A stretch of DNA of 64,000 bases from Flavobacteriales bacterium 33_180_T64 (GTDB lineage Bacteria; Bacteroidota; Bacteroidia; Flavobacteriales; Flavobacteriaceae). Under the pieces are notes generated by a model. The model worked only from the letters and a program-made list of their open reading frames with translations, was not told the origin of the DNA and did not search any database. The stretch covers positions 62,001 to 126,000 of the forward strand of contig MAAQ01000022.1 in NCBI GenBank assembly GCA_002162685.1. The letters run 5' to 3'. Position 1 is the first letter of the stretch, and each line of letters opens with the position of its first letter. Both the position numbers and the translations under genes were made by a program. Positions 28,893 to 35,974 of the stretch are shown here, in pieces.

Positions 28893-29642
28893 TTACTTAT
28901 TAGGGATGATAGAAATTTGTAAGAATCGGTCGTTTTCGTTATTTGATAGATTTTTCGGAGTGTGGTTGGTATACTTTTTTATTTCTTTATTAAAATGAGA
29001 TCTGTCGAAGTAGTTTTGGTTTGACAATAAATCTCCTTTTTTGATGTCTTTGAATGATGCCGAACATCGTAATATATTACAATAGCTTTTTAGTGAAAGG
29101 CCAAACATTTTATTAAAATATCTATTGATTTGCCTACTAGACCAAAATACGTTATCAGCAAAATAGCTCACGCTGTGATTGCCTTTGGTTTTGCTCAATA
29201 AGCTGAATAGATTAAGTTTTCGATTGTCTAAATTATTTTCTTTATTGACTTCTTTACTTATTATTGAACTTAACGTATCAATCGTATCTAATTTTTCGAA
29301 AAAGTCAAATGAATTTAGATTCCAAAAAACATTGGGTATTTTTTTTTCAGAATTTAATAACGGAGCAATACTTTCGCAGAATATATATTCCACAGCCTGT
29401 AACTTGAATTGTATTCCGAAAAATTGATGATTTGGAGGAATTACCACTTCAACCTCTTTTGTATATAGTCCTGTTAGCACGGTACTTTGGTATTTGTAAT
29501 TTTCAAAGCGAACGATAATATCAAAAAAACCGTCAGGTAAAATGGTGTAATCAAGATTTTCTGATGAATCATTGTCTAACCACCAAAAACATCTGATGTA
29601 CGGTTTCAAAACCTCATTAGAGGCTTGTTGGTAGTAGTTCAT
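28893..29642 (-). CDS. AraC-family transcriptional regulator (249 aa)
   Basis: The N-terminal half matches the DUF6597-type sensor found in AraC regulators: PYIRCFWWLDND, LDYTILPDGFFDIIVRF, LTGLYTKEVEVVIPPNHQFF, GIQFKLQAVEYIF. The C-terminal half carries the AraC helix-turn-helix pair: VSYFADNVFWSSRQINRYFN, then LSLKSYCNILR and a degenerate second helix with FDRSHFNKEIKKYTNHTPKN. It is transcribed toward a haloalkane-dehalogenase-like gene 33 nt away, a likely target. A decayed full-length copy of the gene sits 5 kb away at 23414-24098. Confidence 0.88.
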   Translation of the reverse strand: MNYYQQASNEVLKPYIRCFWWLDNDSSENLDYTILPDGFFDIIVRFENYKYQSTVLTGLYTKEVEVVIPPNHQFFGIQFKLQAVEYIFCESIAPLLNSEKKIPNVFWNLNSFDFFEKLDTIDTLSSIISKEVNKENNLDNRKLNLFSLLSKTKGNHSVSYFADNVFWSSRQINRYFNKMFGLSLKSYCNILRCSASFKDIKKGDLLSNQNYFDRSHFNKEIKKYTNHTPKNLSNNENDRFLQISIIPNK

Positions 29643-29674
29643 GTTATATATTTAAGTTTATGTCAAGATTACAT

Positions 29675-29842
29675 ACAACGTTTCGGCTATGAAATATAGC
29701 GTGCAAACAGATGCCAATTTTTTATGTTTTGTTCTCACTCTTTCTATTTTAAAAGCCAAATTTAAAAATTTGACGGTCTTTGTAAATAAACCACAACCTT
29801 TCGGAAAGCAATTATGAGCTATATTTTATAAACGTTGTTAGC
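29675..29842. repeat. Inverted-repeat element (MITE- or attC-like)
   Basis: About 165 bp. Left arm ACAACGTTT-CGGCT-ATGAAATATAGC (29675-29700) pairs with right arm GCTATATTTTATAAACGTTGT (29818-29838), giving 9+12 paired bases with a 5-nt bulge. The interior is AT-rich and non-coding. The right edge abuts the stop codon of the lipoprotein gene at 29848. Confidence 0.6.
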
Positions 29843-29846
29843 AAAA
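29833..29846. repeat. Left member of an inverted repeat flanking the lipoprotein gene
   Basis: GTTGTTAGCAAAA at 29834-29846 is the exact reverse complement of TTTTGCTAACAAC at 30621-30633. The two bracket only the gene at 29848-30594, a cassette-like arrangement. Confidence 0.65.
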
Positions 29847-29847
29847 G

Positions 29848-30594
29848 TTACTTCCATGGGTTAGTAGTGTAATTTTCTAAATGTAATTTAATTTCACCAC
29901 TATCATAAAACTGATATGTAATTCTTGTTCCATAGTAACTTCCTGAAGCAGTTTTATTTTTTTTCTTAAATCTTTTAATTTCTTTTGATTTTTTATAGGG
30001 TCTTAAATCTAAGGTTTTAGTGAACTTTAGAGAGTCAATAGGTATTTGTGTTTTACAATGAGATTTTGAATAGTATGTTTTTGCTATTTTAAGTTCTTTT
30101 TCAAATTGTTTTAAAACACTTTCCTTGGTAATTTTCTTATTTACCATTGAAGCTAAAGTGGCTCTACCCATTGATTTTTTAAGATAAAAATTAGCTTTTT
30201 CTTCGCTCATTTCTATAATATCCCCTTTCTCTATTGGTTTGGAATCACTAATAAAAATTAACTTTACCGTTTTCGTTGTTCTAGAATTATTACAATCAGA
30301 TAGTTGTATGTATTGATATTCAAATGTTAAATAATTAGGAAGTTTTGATTGCGGTATCTGTTTAGAGTTTCGCAATGAAGTACTATTGCTGAATGATCCA
30401 GGGATTGAGGGGTTCACATTAATACTATCTGTAATCAGATTTACAGGTACTTCTACTTTATTATGTGGTGTTATTTTAGTAACTATAACACCATAACCCC
30501 TTTCAGAAACACTCATCATTTGTGAGTCGAATTTACTAGGGATAGAACAACTAACAAATAACAATCCAATTATTAATAGCAATATTTTTCTCAT
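29848..30594 (-). CDS. Putative lipoprotein of unknown function (248 aa)
   Basis: The N-terminus MRKILLLIIGLLFVSCSIPS ends in a good lipobox (FVSC). The mature part includes RGYGVIVTKITPHNKVEVPV, a central Lys/Glu-rich helix (near 145-175) and a basic stretch KKSKEIKRFKKKNK, ending in GTRITYQFYDSGEIKLHLEN. No known domain is recognised; membrane attachment after lipidation is expected. The gene is bracketed by a perfect 13-bp inverted repeat and flanked by palindromic elements on both sides, so it may have arrived as a single mobile unit. Confidence 0.7.
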   Translation of the reverse strand: MRKILLLIIGLLFVSCSIPSKFDSQMMSVSERGYGVIVTKITPHNKVEVPVNLITDSINVNPSIPGSFSNSTSLRNSKQIPQSKLPNYLTFEYQYIQLSDCNNSRTTKTVKLIFISDSKPIEKGDIIEMSEEKANFYLKKSMGRATLASMVNKKITKESVLKQFEKELKIAKTYYSKSHCKTQIPIDSLKFTKTLDLRPYKKSKEIKRFKKKNKTASGSYYGTRITYQFYDSGEIKLHLENYTTNPWK

Positions 30595-30620
30595 AATGTA
30601 TCGAAGGAGTTGTTTTTAAT

Positions 30621-30672
30621 TTTTGCTAACAACTGAATAAACTTACTAGTAGACTTATTCAGTTGTTGTAGC
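30621..30672. repeat. Long hairpin with GCTAACAAC ends
   Basis: Arms GCTAACAACTGAATAA (30625-30640) and TTATTCAGTTGTTGTAGC (30655-30672) pair over 14 bp plus the GCTA/TAGC ends, interrupted by a 2-nt bulge. No T-tract follows on either strand, so it is not a convincing terminator. It contains the right inverted repeat of the lipoprotein cassette. Confidence 0.6.
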
Positions 30673-30864
30673 GATTTTATAATAAATAATCCAGCGCTCA
30701 TTGACTATTGAATCTTATTAACATCATACTAAACGTATAATAAATATTTACAAACGATTAACTATACACGTATGGACAATATCTTTTCTACTTTTCTGTT
30801 TTTGTCGGATTAGCTAAAAATATATATACAATATTAAAGTGCTCTACTGTATGCCGTATTTTTT

Positions 30865-31275
30865 TCACAATCGCTTATCTTTTTCTTGTATTTCAAGATC
30901 ATTAATACTGGCATATCTTTTTTCCATTAGACCATTTTTGTCAAATTCCCAGTTCTCATTACCGTATGCTCTGAACCATCTTCCATTTTTGTTTTTATAT
31001 TCGTATTCAAATCTAACAGCTATTCTATTTTCTGAATGTGCCCAATATTCTTTCTTTAATTTATAATCTAACTCGTTTTTCCATTTTTCCGACAAAAAAG
31101 TTGCAATTTCATCTCGCCCTTTAATAAATGTATTTCGATTTCGCCATTCACTATTAACAGTATATGCCAAACTTACTTTTTCTGGATTTTGAGAATTCCA
31201 AGCATCTTCTGCCATTTGAATTTTTTGTTTCGCAGTTTCCAACGTAAATGGTGGAAGAGGATGTTTTTGTTTCAT
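30865..31275 (-). CDS. DUF1348/SnoaL-like (NTF2-fold) protein (136 aa)
   Basis: The sequence is typical of the DUF1348 branch of NTF2-like proteins: [101 protein letters not shown]. The usual length is about 150 residues and the fold is a cone-shaped alpha+beta barrel that can bind small molecules. The activity is unknown. The gene follows two DJ-1/PfpI genes with an 11-nt gap and should share their transcript. Confidence 0.88.
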   Translation of the reverse strand: MKQKHPLPPFTLETAKQKIQMAEDAWNSQNPEKVSLAYTVNSEWRNRNTFIKGRDEIATFLSEKWKNELDYKLKKEYWAHSENRIAVRFEYEYKNKNGRWFRAYGNENWEFDKNGLMEKRYASINDLEIQEKDKRL

Positions 31276-31286
31276 AGTTTAAGTAT

Positions 31287-31985
31287 TTAATCCACTAATA
31301 AATCTATCATTTTAAGTGCTACGCCAACTGACGATGTTGGGTTTTGACCAGTTACCAAATTGCCATCTGTGATAATATAGGAGGTAAAATCATTGCCTTT
31401 ACTATAAATACTTCCTAATTCTTTTAGTTTGGTTTCTAAAAGGAAAGGTACAACTTCTTGGGCACCGACTGCAACTTCTTCTGAATTTGAAAATGATGTT
31501 AATTTTTTTCCCTTTATAAAAGGTTCTCCCTTGCTATTCAAAGCATCAACTAAAACTGCAACACCATGACACAGCGCACCAATAGTCTTATCTTGAATGA
31601 TAAAATCATTTAAAAGTTTAGTTAATGTTTCATTATTCACAAAGTCCCACATTGGCCCATGACCACCTGGAAAATATATTTGATCATAATTCTCACTATT
31701 TAATTCATTAAGTTTTAAACTATGATTAAGATAATCCATCGCGATGCTATCGTTTTTAAACTGAATCGTATCTTCAGTTTCCCATTCTGGTAGTTCACTT
31801 ATTGGATCAATTGGAATTTCTCCTCCTTTTATTGATGCAATGTCAATATCAAATCCTGCATTTTTAAAAGCATAATATGGAGTTGCTACTTCTTCAAACC
31901 AAACCCCAGTTTTTAATCCTGAATTACCCAATTCATCATGAGATGTGGTAATAAACAGCACTTTTGATTTTCTCATTTTTTTCAA
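31287..31985 (-). CDS. DJ-1/PfpI-family protein (232 aa)
   Basis: Class I glutamine-amidotransferase-like fold of the large DJ-1/PfpI branch: KVLFITTSHDELGNSGLKTG, VWFEEVATPYYAFKNAGFDI, IYFPGGHGPMWDF, the nucleophile elbow GALCHGVAVL (Cys near residue 137), then LVTGQNPTSSVGVA. Members include Hsp31/YhbO-like glyoxalase III or deglycase-type proteins; the chemistry is debated in the family. It starts 2 nt after the stop of a paralogous DJ-1 gene, so the two are translationally close. Likely role: handling of reactive aldehydes or electrophiles. Confidence 0.88.
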   Translation of the reverse strand: MKKMRKSKVLFITTSHDELGNSGLKTGVWFEEVATPYYAFKNAGFDIDIASIKGGEIPIDPISELPEWETEDTIQFKNDSIAMDYLNHSLKLNELNSENYDQIYFPGGHGPMWDFVNNETLTKLLNDFIIQDKTIGALCHGVAVLVDALNSKGEPFIKGKKLTSFSNSEEVAVGAQEVVPFLLETKLKELGSIYSKGNDFTSYIITDGNLVTGQNPTSSVGVALKMIDLLVD

Positions 31986-31987
31986 TT

Positions 31988-32656
31988 TTAAATTAGCTTT
32001 ATCATTTCAATAGCTACTCCAGATGCGGATGCCGGATTTTGACCAGTCACTATGTTTCCGTCTGCAACAACATATGATTCAAAAGGTGACGTATGCGAAA
32101 ATATTGCCCCTTGTTTTATCAATTCTTTATCAAGCATAAACGGGATTACATCTCCTAATAAATGGGTATCAATATCCTCCTCTTCTTTAGTAAACGAATT
32201 AATTTTTTTTCCTTCTAATAAGTTACTACCGTCAGATAGAATAACATTGAGTAGAGCACTTGGCCCGTGACATACTGCACCTATAACATTTTTATTCTCA
32301 TAGGCCTCTTTAATGATTTTTTTAACCAATGGATTATCAACCATATCTGTCATTAATCCTAAACCTCCTGGAAAGAAAATGGCATCATAAGCAGAGATAT
32401 TAACGTCATCTAATTTATGACTAAAATTAAGTCTCTTAAACCCGTTACTTTCTTTAAATTTCTTACTGGATTTTTGAGATGAATCATAGCCCACAAATGG
32501 CGGATGTCCACCAAGAATACTTGAAAAATCAACGGTATATCCTTTGTTCGTGAATTCAAAATAGGGGTCGGCTATTTCCGAAAATTCATATCCTGCAGCG
32601 TGTTTTCCAGTACCTGTTATATTAGTACTTGTTACAATAAAAAGTATGTGTTTCAT
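31988..32656 (-). CDS. DJ-1/PfpI-family protein (222 aa)
   Basis: Paralogue of the next gene: HILFIVTSTNITGTGKHAAG, YEFSEIADPYFEFTNKGYTV, AIFFPGGLGLMTDM, nucleophile Cys in GAVCHGPSALL (near residue 127), then IVTGQNPASASGVAIEM. The family is as above; two different DJ-1 copies in tandem suggest related but distinct substrates. It is preceded by an intrinsic terminator at 32679-32711, so its expression comes either from read-through of the regulated tautomerase transcript or from a promoter I cannot see. Confidence 0.88.
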   Translation of the reverse strand: MKHILFIVTSTNITGTGKHAAGYEFSEIADPYFEFTNKGYTVDFSSILGGHPPFVGYDSSQKSSKKFKESNGFKRLNFSHKLDDVNISAYDAIFFPGGLGLMTDMVDNPLVKKIIKEAYENKNVIGAVCHGPSALLNVILSDGSNLLEGKKINSFTKEEEDIDTHLLGDVIPFMLDKELIKQGAIFSHTSPFESYVVADGNIVTGQNPASASGVAIEMIKLI

Positions 32657-32678
32657 TTTTAATATTTTGAATTGAGAA

Positions 32679-32711
32679 AATAACCTTGAACAGTTAGGTC
32701 AAGGTTATTTT
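32679..32711 (-). terminator. Rho-independent terminator after the tautomerase gene
   Basis: The arms AAATAACCTTGA and TCAAGGTTATTT form a perfect 12-bp stem with a 9-nt loop; a T-rich run follows on the minus strand. It lies between the tautomerase gene and the DJ-1 pair and may act as an attenuator. Confidence 0.8.
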
Positions 32712-32731
32712 AGTTTGAATCTTAGTTATAA

Positions 32732-33148
32732 TTATCCTTTGCTAATTTCTGCACCTAATTCGTCATTCGTCATTGCTTTTCCATTTAAATTCCATCCACC
32801 GTCTACAGCATGAAGAACATTTACGTAGATATTATCTTTAGGTTGTGTTTTTCCTGATAATTGATGAATAATTTCGGTTGCATCTGCAAAAAACTGTTTC
32901 TGAACATTTCTATCAGCAAGTGCAAATGATGGAACTTTCCATTCAACCCATGCTCCAGAAAATTCTTTTCCACCTGAAAAAGTTGAACTTTTAGGCAGTA
33001 CTGATACATGGGCAGTTATGTTTGGTGTCATTACTTTATTTCCTGTTAAACCGTGATTCTTCAAGAAAGCATCAGTAATTTGTGCTACAGCTTCTTTCTC
33101 TTTTCCGATTGGTAAAACACCTTCAGTTAATGTTAATGTTAATGGCAT
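32732..33148 (-). CDS. Tautomerase-superfamily protein (138 aa)
   Basis: The mature N-terminus would begin with Pro (MPLTLTLTEG), the catalytic base of 4-oxalocrotonate-tautomerase-like and MIF-like enzymes. Two beta-alpha-beta halves are visible: LTLTEGVLPIGKEKEAVAQI TDAFL... and NVQKQFFADATEIIHQLSG...DNIYVNVLHAVDGGWNLNG. It probably catalyses keto-enol tautomerisation or a related Pro1 reaction; the substrate is unknown. Its promoter region has a perfect Crp/Fnr-type palindrome (33224-33237), and the surrounding ~90 bp are nearly a copy of the promoter of the alpha/beta hydrolase at 33405-34130. Confidence 0.85.
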   Translation of the reverse strand: MPLTLTLTEGVLPIGKEKEAVAQITDAFLKNHGLTGNKVMTPNITAHVSVLPKSSTFSGGKEFSGAWVEWKVPSFALADRNVQKQFFADATEIIHQLSGKTQPKDNIYVNVLHAVDGGWNLNGKAMTNDELGAEISKG

Positions 33149-33193
33149 AATATATTAATTTTAAATTGTGAACTTCGTTGCTCAACAACATTA

Positions 33194-33237
33194 CAAAGTT
33201 GCGATATAACTAAAGCTTTAATGTTGTCTTATGACAA
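33194..33237 (-). promoter_or_regulatory. Crp/Fnr-type operator and -7 box (site 2)
   Basis: Palindrome TTGTCATAAGACAA at 33224-33237 (minus-strand reading), exactly 22 nt, then CAACTTTG at 33194-33201. It controls the tautomerase gene starting at 33148. Confidence 0.8.
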
Positions 33238-33345
33238 TGGTTTAAGAGATATCATGCTATCATCAACCTTCAATTTTACGAGTTATAGGGTTTTGTAGCT
33301 GGGCAATTTAATTCGTCAAATATGCCTGATAATTATAAATTAATA

Positions 33346-33378
33346 AGCCTACTTCCCAATAAATTAGATAAGTAGGCT
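33346..33378 (-). terminator. Rho-independent terminator after the alpha/beta hydrolase
   Basis: Arms AGCCTACTT and AAGTAGGCT pair over 9 bp; on the minus strand a weak T-rich tract (TTATTAATTTAT) follows. It lies 27 nt beyond the stop of the gene ending at 33405. Confidence 0.7.
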
Positions 33379-33404
33379 CACTCAAAGCAAATGTTCTAAT
33401 TTAA

Positions 33405-34130
33405 TTAGGATACTTCCATCAAAGCATTCGCAAGTTCTTCGGGTGTTGTTACTAAGGGAACATGACCCGTATCTAAAAGAACCGACTCTGTAATTCCAGT
33501 CTCTTTTTGTAACATTCTTTGTGCATTTAGACTCAATACACGGTCATATTTTGTTTCGATATATGCTTTTGGAACGCTACCAAAATTCTTTTCTGTAGTC
33601 TCTACAGACTCAAAGAAAGGTTTTGTTGCTTGCTCAACTAATTGTGGAATTACTTCATCAATTTGTGCATCAGTTGCTCCACCAAAAACGATATTTTTAA
33701 TGGTTTCTCTATTCATGGTTGCACTACTCTGGTCATCAGAAAATATTAAATTAGCAAGGAATTCACTTTCTTTATCTTCTTCAAATATTTTAATTGCTGG
33801 CTTACCATTATAAGGAACAGCAGATGCAATAAAAATTAATTTTTCTATTTTTTGGGGCACTTCTTCCGCAACCTTTGAAATTACATAACCCGCAAAACTA
33901 TGTGCTACTAAAACTACTGGATCAGAAAATTTATCTAATTCCGTTTTAACTCTATTAGCATAAAGATCTAAATTAATTTCAGAAATAGGTGTTTCATCAT
34001 CTCCATGACCAGGAAGGTCTATAGAAATTACTGTATTGCCTTTACTTTCTAAAAATTCGGTAGTTTCTTTCCACGCCCAAGCACCTTCCCAAGCTCCATG
34101 AATTAATAAAAATGTTTTTGATGTGCTCAT
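33405..34130 (-). CDS. Alpha/beta hydrolase, methylesterase-like (241 aa)
   Basis: FLLIHGAWEGAWAWKETTEF opens the fold, followed by VISIDLPGHGDDETP, the Ser nucleophile in LVAHSFAGYV (near residue 78), the acid region AYIETKYDRVLS, and catalytic His in LDTGHVPLVTTP (near 222). This resembles the plant-type methylesterase/hydroxynitrile-lyase branch of short esterases. Substrate unknown. It has its own regulated promoter: the Crp/Fnr-type palindrome at 34205-34218 overlaps the stop codon of the exporter gene just upstream, so the two genes are separate transcription units under one regulator. Confidence 0.87.
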   Translation of the reverse strand: MSTSKTFLLIHGAWEGAWAWKETTEFLESKGNTVISIDLPGHGDDETPISEINLDLYANRVKTELDKFSDPVVLVAHSFAGYVISKVAEEVPQKIEKLIFIASAVPYNGKPAIKIFEEDKESEFLANLIFSDDQSSATMNRETIKNIVFGGATDAQIDEVIPQLVEQATKPFFESVETTEKNFGSVPKAYIETKYDRVLSLNAQRMLQKETGITESVLLDTGHVPLVTTPEELANALMEVS

Positions 34131-34174
34131 TCTTTATATTTTTAAGTTGCAAACTTTATTGTTCAACAACATTC

Positions 34175-34218
34175 CAAAGTTGCGATGTTTTTAAAATTTA
34201 AATGTTGTCTTATGACAA
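34175..34218 (-). promoter_or_regulatory. Crp/Fnr-type operator and -7 box (site 3)
   Basis: Palindrome TTGTCATAAGACAA at 34205-34218, then exactly 22 nt, then CAACTTTG at 34175-34182. It overlaps the end of the upstream exporter gene (stop at 34210-34212). The region 34145-34225 is nearly identical in layout to the promoter at 33160-33240. Confidence 0.8.
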
Positions 34219-35103
34219 TGGTTTATGGCCTTTAGAATTAGTGTTTTTTTTTCTTGTTATGAGCATCCCTATAATAATTAATAAACCTCCAATAAGATGA
34301 TACGTATGTAAGCTCTCGCCAAAAAAGATAGCGAGTACTGCTGCTGATAATGGAACAATATTCATATAAATTCCTGCTTTATCTGCGCCAGTAATCTGAA
34401 CTCCTTTTTGCCACAAAAAATAGGCTAGTGCTGTGCCTAGGCATCCAATTCCAAATACAGCCATCCAATAACCATATGTGTGTGTTGTTACCAGTGTCAT
34501 TCCGCTAATTGGTAATAAGACCAAGAAACCTATCAGACAACATGTACTCGTTAAAAGTGTGAAATTTAAATTTGAAATTGTTGTACCATACTTTTTAACC
34601 CAAACGTGATGCAATGCAAAAAATACATTAGCAATTAATATGAGAATATCTCCATAATTAAATTGAAGGTTATTAAAGTTAGTAATTTTTCCATTTAAGA
34701 TAACGTATGTAACTCCTATAAAAGCAATGACAATACCAAGTAACTGTTTTTTTTTAATGGATGTTTTCAATATTTTATGAGAAAAAAGAATCGTCAACGC
34801 AGGGTTTAAACTTACAATGAGAGCAGCATTAACTGCTGAGCTGTTCATTAAACCTAAAAAGAAGAATATATTGAACCCAAATAGTCCTATAAAACCTGTC
34901 AAAGAAATGCCTTTTATGTTTTTAGCGATTAATTGTAAATTGGGTATTTTATTTAGTCCTAAAAGAACTAATGTTCCAACTCCAAATAAAAAACGCCAAA
35001 AACCAGCTTCAATAAAACCTACTTCTTTTAATATTATTTTTGCTAAGTGAAAATTTAACTCTAAAAAAATAGTTGCAAGAATTAAGTAAAGTGTTGCTTT
35101 CAT
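34210..35103 (-). CDS. EamA-family (DMT superfamily) exporter (297 aa)
   Basis: Ten hydrophobic segments in two five-helix EamA halves are visible: an N-terminal half with AGFWRFLFGVGTLVLLGLNK and SLTGFIGLFGFNIFFFLGLM NSSAVNAAL, and a C-terminal half with WMAVFGIGCLGTALAYFLWQ and GIYMNIVPLSAAVLAIFFGE. Drug/metabolite transporters of this type usually export amino acids, purines or toxic metabolites from the cytoplasm. It is predicted to be under the Crp/Fnr regulator encoded just upstream (operator at 35163-35176). Confidence 0.9.
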   Translation of the reverse strand: MKATLYLILATIFLELNFHLAKIILKEVGFIEAGFWRFLFGVGTLVLLGLNKIPNLQLIAKNIKGISLTGFIGLFGFNIFFFLGLMNSSAVNAALIVSLNPALTILFSHKILKTSIKKKQLLGIVIAFIGVTYVILNGKITNFNNLQFNYGDILILIANVFFALHHVWVKKYGTTISNLNFTLLTSTCCLIGFLVLLPISGMTLVTTHTYGYWMAVFGIGCLGTALAYFLWQKGVQITGADKAGIYMNIVPLSAAVLAIFFGESLHTYHLIGGLLIIIGMLITRKKNTNSKGHKPLS

Positions 35104-35132
35104 TGATTAAATATCCTACAATTATAAAAGTG

Positions 35133-35176
35133 TAAAATTAAAAGTGCTTGAAATAATAAAAATTGTGCTATGACAA
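35133..35176 (-). promoter_or_regulatory. Crp/Fnr-type operator and -7 box (site 4)
   Basis: TTGTCATAGCACAA at 35163-35176 (one half-site mismatch to the consensus palindrome), exactly 22 nt, then TAATTTTA at 35133-35140, one mismatch from TAnnTTTG. It drives the EamA exporter. Confidence 0.75.
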
Positions 35177-35179
35177 CAT

Positions 35180-35758
35180 TTACATATTATTTAATTTTGC
35201 TCGTAATTTACTCAACGTAGAATTAGTCATACCTAAATAAGATGCAACTGCCTTACTCGAAATACGGGATAGTAATTTAGGCTCGTGCTCTATGACCCAT
35301 TTGAGTTTATCAATTCCTTCCATACCTAAAAAACTATAAATTCTCATTTGTGAATGAATAAAGGCAAATTCCATAAATTTATGATAAACATTTGCAAATT
35401 GTGGTACAGTAGCCACTAACTTAAAAAAATCATCTCTATAAATTGCCAGCAATTCTGATGCTTCATGAGATACTAAAGAGTCTCTTGAGGGTTTTTGTAA
35501 AACAAAACTTGTTATAGCTGACATGATACTATCTTCTAATGCGAAATAACCTGTAACTTCATTTCCTTTGTTATCAACTTCATACATTCGTAAACAACCT
35601 TTATTTATAAAATAAAAATATTTACAGGTTTGGCCAATATTACACAACATCTCATTTCTATCTGTTTTCAAAGGTTTAAAACAGGCAGTTATTTCCTGTA
35701 GTTCTTTTTGGCCTATTTTTCCGTGACTTATTATGTATTTTTCTAGTTCTTGATACAC
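35180..35758 (-). CDS. Crp/Fnr-family transcriptional regulator (192 aa)
   Basis: The cNMP-binding-like beta-roll is recognisable: CFKPLKTDRNEMLCNIGQ, YFYFINKGCLRMYEVDNKGN, GYFALEDSIMSAITSFV, ELLAIYRDDFFKLV. The C-terminal part reads LLSRISSKAVASYLGMTNST LSKLRAKL, a helix-turn-helix of the Crp/Fnr C-terminus. No Cys cluster for an Fe-S centre is present, and the phosphate-binding cassette of true CRP is not conserved, so the ligand is unknown. The start is GTG (35758-35756): an in-frame stop lies just upstream and the next Met would remove part of the sensor. An operator-like site lies 63 nt upstream, so autoregulation is likely. Confidence 0.88.
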   Translation of the reverse strand: MYQELEKYIISHGKIGQKELQEITACFKPLKTDRNEMLCNIGQTCKYFYFINKGCLRMYEVDNKGNEVTGYFALEDSIMSAITSFVLQKPSRDSLVSHEASELLAIYRDDFFKLVATVPQFANVYHKFMEFAFIHSQMRIYSFLGMEGIDKLKWVIEHEPKLLSRISSKAVASYLGMTNSTLSKLRAKLNNM

Positions 35759-35790
35759 TTTTAATTTTTAAGGTTAATTAATATGTGTGG

Positions 35791-35834
35791 TGAAGGTAAG
35801 AAGTATCATTTGTGTAATTATTGCTTTATGACAA
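35791..35834 (-). promoter_or_regulatory. Crp/Fnr-type operator and -7 box (site 5, autoregulatory)
   Basis: TTGTCATAAAGCAA at 35821-35834 has one intact and one degenerate half. After exactly 22 nt comes TACCTTCA (35791-35798), a weak -7 box. It lies upstream of the Crp/Fnr gene itself. Confidence 0.65.
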
Positions 35835-35974
35835 TCTTTTTAAATTTCAAATTATTCTTGTTTTCTAAATTTCGCCTGGCACTTTCATAAATTCCAATTA
35901 TATATTTTTTTAAATCAGTTAGTTGTTCTTTTAAGTCTTTTAGTTGAGCAATTAATTTAAGTAATAGGTAATTG

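Noticed and set aside
28990-29020. Additional Crp/Fnr operator (TTTGACAATAAA)
   Set aside because: It lies within the araC coding region, lacks the second half-site, and is not placed 22 nt from a -7 box.
29675-30672. Calling the flanking palindromes true integron attC sites
   Set aside because: The ends resemble attC cores only loosely (no clean GTTRRRY box), their orientation is inverted rather than direct, and no integron integrase is in the window. Kept as a repeat finding.
30621-30672. Transcription terminator
   Set aside because: The hairpin is strong but neither strand has a following T-tract, and no gene ends close by in a fitting direction.
31925-31936. Third copy of the ECF-like -35 block (ATTACCCAAT)
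   Set aside because: It lies inside a DJ-1 coding region and has no AATACTA block at the right distance.
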